Shown: piece by piece, positions 13,714 through 19,064 of the stretch
Position numbering within the stretch: the first letter of the stretch is position 1
How the letters are laid out: the number at the start of each line of letters is the position of its first letter
NCBI GenBank assembly: GCA_002367695.1
Contig: DFDK01000017.1
Span: 1,483 to 20,546, forward strand
DNA from: Acidimicrobium sp. UBA3029
GTDB taxonomy: Bacteria > Actinomycetota > Acidimicrobiia > Acidimicrobiales > Ilumatobacteraceae
DNA: 19,064 nt
Reading direction: 5' to 3'
Notes under the pieces: generated by a model
Told to the model about the DNA's origin: nothing
Seen by the model: the letters and a program-made list of their open reading frames with translations, nothing else
Database searches by the model: none
Translations under genes and position numbers: made by a program

Positions 13714-13728
13714 ACCCCACGCCGGGGT
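13714..13728. repeat. Short GC-rich palindrome between divergent genes
   Basis: ACCCC-n5-GGGGT, a 5-bp perfect inverted repeat in the gap between the membrane-protein gene and rex. It is too short to assign a role. Confidence 0.3.
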
Positions 13729-13734
13729 ACAGAC

Positions 13735-13754
13735 TTCGTGAATTCATGCACGAA
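13735..13754. promoter_or_regulatory. Inverted repeat abutting the rex -10 (candidate operator)
   Basis: TTCGTG-n8-CACGAA ends four bases before the rex -10, and its left arm occupies the -35 position. A bound dimer would block this promoter. It does not match the Rex consensus, so the regulator is unknown. Confidence 0.4.
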
Positions 13755-13758
13755 CGCC

Positions 13759-13774
13759 TACCCTTTACAGAGTG
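13759..13774 (+). promoter_or_regulatory. Leaderless promoter -10 of rex
   Basis: TACCCT (13759-13764), 7 bases, GTG 13772; no Shine-Dalgarno. This is probably the main promoter of the rex-hem cluster. Confidence 0.55.
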
Positions 13775-14452
13775 ACAGATCTTGTGAAACCCCCATCACG
13801 GCCTGAGGCACTTCGTCGGCGTATTCCGGACGCGGCAGTTATTCGGTTGCCTGTGTACTTGCAGATTCTGAACAAATCAATAACAGAAGGTGTCTCGCAG
13901 TTGTCGAGCGATCAACTTGCGGGTTTGGCAGGACTCAATGCAGCCAAAGTTCGAAAAGATTTGTCGTACTTAGGAAGTTATGGAACGCGAGGTGTTGGAT
14001 ACGACGTTGCGTATCTCGTCTATCAAATCAAACGCGAACTGGGATTGCTGAACGATTGGAAAGTCGTGGTTGTTGGTGCGGGCAACTTGGGCAACGCGTT
14101 AACAAATTACGCAGGGTTTTCTTCGCGCGGGTTTGAAGTTTCAGCAGTTGTTGATATCGATTTGGCAAAGGTTGGCAAAAAAATTGGTGGAGTAGTGGTG
14201 CAGCATGTTGATGATCTGTTGTCAATCGTCAACAACAACAAGGTCAGCATTGGTGTTATTGCAACGCCACCCGCATCGGCGCAACGTGCAGCAGAGTTGC
14301 TTGTCGCTGCTGGTATCAAGTCAATTCTCAACTTCGCTGCAACAGTCCTGACAGTACCTAGCGAGGTGTCGGTCCGTAGCGTTGACTTGGGCATGGAACT
14401 TCAGATACTTGGTTATTACGAACAGCTCCACAGGCCTGTCGCATGTCAATAG
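13772..14452 (+). CDS. rex: Redox-sensing transcriptional repressor Rex
   Basis: A 226-residue dimeric repressor that senses the NADH/NAD+ ratio. The N-terminal winged helix (about 1-80) has LPVYLQIL and SSDQLAGLAGLNAAKVRKDL followed by the conserved SYLGSYGTRGVGY. The Rossmann domain (about 90-205) has VVVVGAGNLGNALTNY and an Asp at the end of beta-2 (AVVDID). The C-terminal swapped helix (LGMELQILGYYEQLHR) completes the family length. In Streptomyces, Rex controls cydABCD, nuo and its own rex-hemACD operon; the same order here argues for redox control of haem synthesis. GTG 13772 is chosen from the TACCCT-n7-GTG arrangement. Its last 10 bases overlap the hemA start. Confidence 0.95.
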   Translation: MTDLVKPPSRPEALRRRIPDAAVIRLPVYLQILNKSITEGVSQLSSDQLAGLAGLNAAKVRKDLSYLGSYGTRGVGYDVAYLVYQIKRELGLLNDWKVVVVGAGNLGNALTNYAGFSSRGFEVSAVVDIDLAKVGKKIGGVVVQHVDDLLSIVNNNKVSIGVIATPPASAQRAAELLVAAGIKSILNFAATVLTVPSEVSVRSVDLGMELQILGYYEQLHRPVACQ

Positions 14453-15705
14453 TCGTTCTCGGAGTTAATCACCGCTCGGCGCCCCTAGATGTAATTGAAC
14501 GCGTTGCCGTGGCGGAAGAGTCGCTGACAAAGGCGTTACATAGTTTGGTGTCGCGCGACAACGTACGAGAAACAGTGTTGCTTTCAACATGTAACCGCAC
14601 GGAAGTGTATGTAGTCGCCGAAAAGTTTCATGGTGCGTATGCAGATGTGCGCGACTACTTTTGCGAACTTTCTGGGCTAACACCAGACGAATTACATCCG
14701 CATTTTTATAGCCAGCACGATGAGGCTGCTGTATCGCACCTCTTTGAAGTGGCATCTGGTCTTGACTCTGCAGTGATTGGTGAAACCGAAATACTTGGCC
14801 AAGTGCGCGATGCATGGGACTTGGCCCGAATTGAGCAGACCTCTCGTACAACACTCAATATGTTGTTTCGCCAAGCCCTTGAAGTCGGTAAGCGTGCGCG
14901 CAATGAAACTGGAATAAGTAAATCAACAACGTCGATTTCGCACGCTGCAGTCGAGATGGCCAAAGAGTTGCTGGGAACAATGCAGAGCAAAAGCGTTCTT
15001 GTTGTTGGCGCAGGAGACATGGGTGCAGGAATTGCGCGCGCACTTTCGAGCGCAGGAGCTGCGTCGGTCACAGTCATGAACCGCAATACGCAACGCGCAG
15101 AGCAACTAGCCGCAACTGTTGGTGCCGTGGTCAGTCCAATTTCTGAGTTGGCAAATGCTCTAGGCATGGCCGATGTGGTGTTGACATGCACAGGTGCAAC
15201 AGAACCGATCATCACTACAGAATTGGTGAACTCTGCACGCACTATTTCGCCACAATCTCCACTGCTCATCGTCGACATTGCGATGCCGCGGGATGTGGAG
15301 CATTCGGTAGGAGAAATTGAACATGTAACGTTGCGCGATTTGTATGACTTGCGCGACTGGGCGCAAGTGGGAATTAATGCTCGCAACAATGAAGCCGATG
15401 CAGTGCGATCAATCATCGGCGAAGAAGTTGAGCGCTTCACCCAGGAATCAATTGCTCGGCAAGCCGCACCATTGGTCGCCGAGTTGCACGAGCGAGCAGA
15501 AAACATACGCCTCGCTGAGATGGAAAGATTTGCGACTCGCATGACTGGTCTGACGCCAGAGCAGCGCGAATTAGTGGAAATCATGAGTAAGTCGGTCGTA
15601 GCCAAATTGCTCCATACTCCATCCATTCAACTCAAAAAAAGTGCAGGCACGCCTCAAGGTGAGCGCATCGCCGCGGCACTGCGTGACCTCTTCGACATCG
15701 AATGA
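14443..15705 (+). CDS. hemA: Glutamyl-tRNA reductase
   Basis: A 420-residue enzyme reducing glutamyl-tRNA(Glu) to glutamate-1-semialdehyde with NADPH, the entry step of C5 tetrapyrrole synthesis. The catalytic domain has LGVNHRSAPLDVIERV and the nucleophile Cys50 in LLSTCNRTEVY; SGLDSAVIGETEILGQVRDA follows. The NADPH domain has VLVVGAGDMGAGIARAL and VMNRN; the C-terminal helical dimerisation domain runs from about 320 to 420. The length is normal for bacterial HemA. ATG 14443 overlaps rex by 10 bases, so translation is coupled. Its stop overlaps hemC by ATGA. The product is passed to HemL, encoded at the end of the same cluster. Confidence 0.97.
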   Translation: MSIVVLGVNHRSAPLDVIERVAVAEESLTKALHSLVSRDNVRETVLLSTCNRTEVYVVAEKFHGAYADVRDYFCELSGLTPDELHPHFYSQHDEAAVSHLFEVASGLDSAVIGETEILGQVRDAWDLARIEQTSRTTLNMLFRQALEVGKRARNETGISKSTTSISHAAVEMAKELLGTMQSKSVLVVGAGDMGAGIARALSSAGAASVTVMNRNTQRAEQLAATVGAVVSPISELANALGMADVVLTCTGATEPIITTELVNSARTISPQSPLLIVDIAMPRDVEHSVGEIEHVTLRDLYDLRDWAQVGINARNNEADAVRSIIGEEVERFTQESIARQAAPLVAELHERAENIRLAEMERFATRMTGLTPEQRELVEIMSKSVVAKLLHTPSIQLKKSAGTPQGERIAAALRDLFDIE

Positions 15706-16571
15706 TTCGTCTTGCAACTCGCTCGAGTGCACAAGCCCGCACTCAAGCTGAAGTAGTTGCTCATGCAATATCTACGGCCACCGGAGAAAGGACCGAACTC
15801 GTTTTCGTCGAAACACTCGGCGATATCAAACGCGAGGTGCCTTTGCACCAAATTGGTGGTCAGGGCATTTTCGTTAAGGAAGTACAACAGGCCGTGTTGG
15901 ATGGCAACGCAGATTTGGCTGTGCACTCGGCGAAAGATTTACCTTCTGCGCAAACCGATGGTCTTGTTGTTGGCGCATGGTGTGCGCGTCGAGATGCTCG
16001 CGATGCACTAGTTGGCAATACGTTGTCTGGTCTGCGACAAGGTGCAACAGTCGCAACTGGCTCAGTGCGCCGACGTGCACAGTTGCTGACCATGCGACCC
16101 GACCTCACGTTTATTGATTTGCGAGGCAATATCAATACTCGGCTGGGCAAGGTACCTGAAGGTGGAGCAATCGTGATGGCGGTTGCGGCACTTGAGGTGC
16201 TGGGTCTCACCGATCAGATTGCACAAATTCTTGATCCAAGTGTTGTTGTGCCAATGATTGGTCAGGGTTGTGTGGCTGTGGAGTGTCAAATAGGGGATGC
16301 AACTTCGCAAACTGCACTGCAGGCGGTCGACCATGCTGTAACTAGACGTGCGGTTGAAATGGAGCGAGCATTCTTGGCCGAGTTGGGCGCAGGTTGCAAT
16401 ATGCCGATCGGTGCACATCTGGACGCGCAAGATGTTTTTACTGCATTTATGGCGACGGGTGACACCGCTGCCGATCGTCATGTTGTGCACACGCAGTCGG
16501 TTGCTGGCGTTGCAGACCGATTGCAATTAGCTCGCGACATCGCAACGCAGTGCCGAAACAAACTGCAATGA
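15702..16571 (+). CDS. hemC: Hydroxymethylbilane synthase (porphobilinogen deaminase)
   Basis: A 289-residue cytoplasmic enzyme joining four porphobilinogen units into hydroxymethylbilane. Seen are RLATRSSAQARTQAE, the catalytic-Asp region DLAVHSAKDLPSAQ, the arginine-rich binding segments TGSVRRRAQLL and DLRGNINTRLGK, and the cofactor-anchoring Cys232 in LGAGCNMPIGAH. It is slightly shorter than the common 305-315. The ATG overlaps the hemA TGA (ATGA) and its own TGA overlaps the hemD ATG in the same way, so hemA-hemC-hemD form a tightly coupled unit. Confidence 0.97.
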   Translation: MIRLATRSSAQARTQAEVVAHAISTATGERTELVFVETLGDIKREVPLHQIGGQGIFVKEVQQAVLDGNADLAVHSAKDLPSAQTDGLVVGAWCARRDARDALVGNTLSGLRQGATVATGSVRRRAQLLTMRPDLTFIDLRGNINTRLGKVPEGGAIVMAVAALEVLGLTDQIAQILDPSVVVPMIGQGCVAVECQIGDATSQTALQAVDHAVTRRAVEMERAFLAELGAGCNMPIGAHLDAQDVFTAFMATGDTAADRHVVHTQSVAGVADRLQLARDIATQCRNKLQ

Positions 16572-17317
16572 CCAACCTTGCTGGAAAGACAGTTGTACTG
16601 ACTCGACCAGTTGAACAGTCGAGTGAACTTGCCGAATTGCTGGCCGACGTCGAGGTCAATGTGTTATTAATACCGCTGATCAAGATTGTCGGACCAAGCG
16701 ACGGAGGTCGCAAGCTGCAGGCGGCGCTCGAGCACGTGGAAGAGTACGACTGGATTGTTGTTACGTCTGCAAATGGGGCACAGAGCATCGCAGCATTTTT
16801 GCAGTCATTGTTGGCAAGCGACGCACGACGACCAAAAATCGCGGCGGTTGGTGGTGCAACGGCAAAGGCACTTGGTTGCACTGCAGACTTCATGCCGAGC
16901 ATTGCAAATGCCCAAACACTTGTGCGCGAGTTTCCCTATGGCGAAGGGCGAGTATTGCTTGCTCAAGTTGAAAACCTGGGTGGTGCGGTCGACTCATCGG
17001 TTGCACGCGGACTTGCTGAGCGCGGGTGGTTAGTGGATGAGGCGGCGGCGTATCAAACGGTGGCGGCAACTCCGAGTGAACAAGAAGTTGCGCAGGCGGC
17101 AGAAGCGGATGCCGTTGTTTTTTATTCTGGATCAGCTGTTCGTTCGTGGCGATCTGGCATGGGGATGAAGACTCCAAACGTGGTGATCGCAATCGGTGAA
17201 TCAACTGCAAGGGTTGCACGCAATCTCAATATTCGGGTGTCGAGCGTTGCGGCACAAACAACGCCCAGCGCTGTAGTGGCTGCACTCGTTGAGGTTTTCG
17301 AACAACAGCGCCCGTAG
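16568..17317 (+). CDS. hemD: Uroporphyrinogen-III synthase
   Basis: A 249-residue enzyme that cyclises hydroxymethylbilane with inversion of ring D. The sequence is variable as usual for the family, but VVLTRPVEQSSELAELLAD, LIPLIKIVGPSDGG, YDWIVVTSANGAQ, IAAVGGATAKAL and the second-lobe DAVVFYSGSAVRSW and AIGESTARVA match HemD in order. It stands alone, unlike the mycobacterial fusion with a methyltransferase. ATG 16568 is chosen for the ATGA overlap with hemC; a GTG at 16550 would add six residues. Its TAG stop is also the start of the TAGCCT hexamer before hemB. Confidence 0.9.
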   Translation: MTNLAGKTVVLTRPVEQSSELAELLADVEVNVLLIPLIKIVGPSDGGRKLQAALEHVEEYDWIVVTSANGAQSIAAFLQSLLASDARRPKIAAVGGATAKALGCTADFMPSIANAQTLVREFPYGEGRVLLAQVENLGGAVDSSVARGLAERGWLVDEAAAYQTVAATPSEQEVAQAAEADAVVFYSGSAVRSWRSGMGMKTPNVVIAIGESTARVARNLNIRVSSVAAQTTPSAVVAALVEVFEQQRP

Positions 17318-17330
17318 CCTTACGGGTATG
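17315..17330 (+). promoter_or_regulatory. hemB -10 formed on the hemD stop codon
   Basis: TAGCCT (17315-17320), 7 bases, ATG 17328. TAG is the hemD stop. No Shine-Dalgarno is present in the 10-base gap. A -35 is not clear (TTGAGG at 17289, spacer 20), so this promoter is tentative. Confidence 0.45.
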
Positions 17331-18308
17331 GCGTTTCCGCAATCTCGCCCACGTCGCCTGCGACAGAGTCCCGCCATGCGCGAACTCGTTGCAGAAGTTC
17401 GATTGGGTGTCAAAGATCTTGTCGCACCACTGTTTGTACGTGAGGGCATTTCGGCTGCCCAGCCAATCACGTCGCTACCTGGCGTTGTGCAACACACGCT
17501 TGATTCATTGCGCAGCGAAGTAGTGCAACTTGCAGAACTTGGTGTTCCTGCTGTCATTTTGTTTGGTATTCCATCAGTCAAAGATGAAGTTGGCTCTGGA
17601 GCATTTGATCCGGCTGGCATCGTGCAGGTGGCGTTGCGCGAATTGAAAAAAGAAGTTGGCAACGACATGGTATTGATGTCTGACTTGTGCGTAGATGAAT
17701 ACACATCGCACGGACATTGTGGAGTGCTCGACAAGCATGGTGACGTTGATAACGATGCAACACTAGATATTTATTGTCGCGCAGCACTTGCTCAGGCAAC
17801 GGCTGGCGCACATGTGGTGGCACCGAGCGGAATGATGGATGGACAAGTTGGCGCGATTCGCGCCGCACTTGACGGAGCAGGTTTTTCCGAAGTTGCGATC
17901 ATGGCGTATTCGGCAAAGTACGCGTCTGGTCTATATGGCCCGTTTCGCGATGCGGTCGATGTGCAGATTCAGGGCGGAGGCAACCGCAAGAGTTATCAAC
18001 AAGATTGGCGTAACGCTCGTGAGGCACTACGCGAAGTGCATGCCGACATCGAACAAGGTGCCGACATCGTGATGGTCAAACCTGCGTTGAGTTATCTTGA
18101 TGTGATTACGGCAGTGCGTGCGCAAGTAGATGTGCCAGTGGCGGCCTATCACGTGAGTGGAGAATACGCGATGATCAAGGCAGCAGCTGCCAACGGTTGG
18201 ATCGATCACGACACCGTGGCACTTGAGCAACTCACCGCTGTTAAGCGCGCAGGAGCCGACATTATCCTCACGTACTTTGCTCGTTGGTTCGCAGAAAATA
18301 ATCGCTAA
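17328..18308 (+). CDS. hemB: Delta-aminolevulinic acid dehydratase (porphobilinogen synthase)
   Basis: A 326-residue enzyme condensing two 5-aminolevulinates to porphobilinogen. Seen are RPRRLRQSPAMRELVAEVRL, DLVAPLFVREG, the metal-site segment DLCVDEYTSHGHCGV, and the two Schiff-base lysines in AYSAKYASGLYGPFRDA (Lys197) and IVMVKPALSYLDVI (Lys251). The metal site has Cys121 and Cys131, but Asp123 where zinc enzymes have the middle Cys, i.e. a mixed Cys/Asp site between the Zn-type and Mg-type forms. Length is standard. ATG 17328 is chosen because the protein then begins in the usual way and TAGCCT lies 7 bases upstream. hemL follows after three bases. Confidence 0.97.
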   Translation: MAFPQSRPRRLRQSPAMRELVAEVRLGVKDLVAPLFVREGISAAQPITSLPGVVQHTLDSLRSEVVQLAELGVPAVILFGIPSVKDEVGSGAFDPAGIVQVALRELKKEVGNDMVLMSDLCVDEYTSHGHCGVLDKHGDVDNDATLDIYCRAALAQATAGAHVVAPSGMMDGQVGAIRAALDGAGFSEVAIMAYSAKYASGLYGPFRDAVDVQIQGGGNRKSYQQDWRNAREALREVHADIEQGADIVMVKPALSYLDVITAVRAQVDVPVAAYHVSGEYAMIKAAAANGWIDHDTVALEQLTAVKRAGADIILTYFARWFAENNR

Positions 18309-18311
18309 CGC

Positions 18312-19064
18312 ATGAGCATTCAGTTTTGTGATCCAGTTGCGTGTGTTGCCGCAGGGTGCACAGCCACAGTTTGCACGGGCAAGGGAGTGCCGTCTAATCA
18401 CACGTTGTACACACGCTCTGCCGAAGTGATTCCTGGTGGGGTCAACTCATCGATTCGCGCATTTAAGGCTGTTGGCGGCGAGCCATACATCGTTGCTCGT
18501 GGCGAGGGTGCGCACGTGATTGACGTTGAGGGCAAGCGATATATCGATTTGGTGCAAAGTTACGGAGCCATCATTTTGGGTCATGCGCACCCATCGATCA
18601 CTGCAGCGTTGCAAGCCGCAGCAGTTGACGGCACATCGTTTGGTGCTCCAACTCCACGTGAAATGAAACTCACCGAAGCGATTCGCGAACGAGTACCAAG
18701 CTGCGAGAGAGTGCGCTTAATGAATAGTGGCACCGAAGCAACGAGCACTGCAGTTCGACTTGCTCGTGGAGCCACTGGTCGTAAGCGAATCATTACTTTC
18801 GCCGGAAACTTTCACGGCGCAACCGATGCGTTGCTTGCTGCTGGTGGAAGTGGTGTTGCAACACTTGGTTTGCCCGGTACAGCAGGCGTGCCCGAAGAAG
18901 CTGTGGCCAACACTCTTGTTGTGCCGTACAACGTTGTGCCAGAAATTGGTAACGATGTAGCTGCAGTGATTGTTGAACCAATCGCCGCAAATATGGGCGT
19001 CGTTGCGCCAGCCCCCGGTTTTTTAGAAGGTCTTCGTGCTGCCTGCGATAAGGCTGGTGCGCTT
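18312..19064 (+). CDS. hemL: Glutamate-1-semialdehyde 2,1-aminomutase (5' part)
   Basis: 251 codons before the right edge. This PLP enzyme turns glutamate-1-semialdehyde into 5-aminolevulinate, linking HemA to HemB. Seen are SAEVIPGGVNSSIRAFKAVGG, GHAHPSI, GTSFGAPTPRE, RLMNSGTEATSTAVRLARG, FHGATDALLAAGGSG and AAVIVEPIAANMGVV. The PLP lysine lies beyond the window. The start is uncertain. ATG 18312, three bases after hemB, gives a 25-residue extension with Cys at 6, 11, 16 and 21. GTG 18387 (MPSNHTLYTRSAEVIPGG) gives the usual family N-terminus. Neither has a good Shine-Dalgarno or a TANNNT box at leaderless spacing. I list the longer form because of the operon spacing. Confidence 0.93.
   Translation, partial: MSIQFCDPVACVAAGCTATVCTGKGVPSNHTLYTRSAEVIPGGVNSSIRAFKAVGGEPYIVARGEGAHVIDVEGKRYIDLVQSYGAIILGHAHPSITAALQAAAVDGTSFGAPTPREMKLTEAIRERVPSCERVRLMNSGTEATSTAVRLARGATGRKRIITFAGNFHGATDALLAAGGSGVATLGLPGTAGVPEEAVANTLVVPYNVVPEIGNDVAAVIVEPIAANMGVVAPAPGFLEGLRAACDKAGAL

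Noticed and set aside
13782..13800. TTGTGAAACCCCCATCACG as a Rex operator
   Set aside because: The half-sites are 8 rather than 6 bases apart and the second lacks the terminal bases of the consensus.
14706..15626. 306-residue frame antisense to hemA
   Set aside because: It is a shadow of the hemA coding sequence with Ser/Ala/Thr-rich low-complexity composition and no known domain.
1..19064. Insertion sequences, prophage, integrons, CRISPR arrays, tRNA or rRNA genes
   Set aside because: No transposase, integrase or phage proteins, no direct-repeat arrays and no tRNA or rRNA cores were found; the gene content is housekeeping.

Overview
The window is chromosomal, gene-dense and has no mobile elements. 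It most resembles a low-to-mid GC Actinomycetota genome, plausibly a streamlined aquatic member of the Acidimicrobiia. That is inferred from gene content: GlnR beside two glutamine synthetases, MshA (mycothiol), a Rex-led haem operon, an RsiG-type anti-sigma protein and many leaderless starts. Genus is not determinable here. The order mshA, YbjN-domain gene, proC and then hemA-hemC-hemD-hemB recalls the order known in mycobacteria, and rex directly before hemA recalls Streptomyces.

Layout. 1-1339 (+): the 3' part of an 8-oxoguanine deaminase-like amidohydrolase, then a GDT1/UPF0016 cation exporter. 1336-4587 (-): a nitrogen block read glnII (GSII with a lysine-rich tail), glnA2-type GSI, glnR. 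4737-6452 (+): glutamine-dependent NAD+ synthetase, divergent from glnII. The gap between them holds a four-repeat 11-bp-period array that fits a GlnR operator. 6449-8286 (-): an MFS transporter and a histidine phosphatase. 8324-9048 (+): a MoaD/ThiS-like carrier overlapping an RsiG-like protein. 9141-11714 (+): mshA, a YbjN-domain gene and proC. 11735-11892 (+): a candidate structured RNA with its own promoter and U-tract. 11928-12797 (+): a SAM hydroxide adenosyltransferase-family gene. 12832-12915 (+): a possible 27-residue membrane microprotein. 12854-13663 (-): an unknown multi-pass membrane protein. 13772-19064 (+): rex-hemA-hemC-hemD-hemB-hemL, with hemL cut by the window end.

How genes work together. 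The nitrogen block couples two glutamine synthetases, their likely regulator and a glutamine-consuming NAD+ synthetase. The rex-hem block takes glutamyl-tRNA to uroporphyrinogen III under a probable NADH/NAD+ sensor.

Ten or so genes share a promoter format: a TANNNT -10 hexamer 6-8 nt before an ATG/GTG and no Shine-Dalgarno, i.e. leaderless transcripts. In two places (hemD/hemB and phosphatase/MFS) the upstream gene's TAG stop is itself the first three bases of the next gene's -10. There is no gene-free stretch over 300 bases. The longest (11715-11927) carries the candidate RNA.

The best leads are the structured RNA at 11770-11892, the RsiG-like protein with an intact c-di-GMP signature, the lysine-tailed GSII, the GlnR-type operator shared with nadE, the SAM-hydrolase homologue lacking its triad histidine, and the MoaD-like protein ending GGDK.
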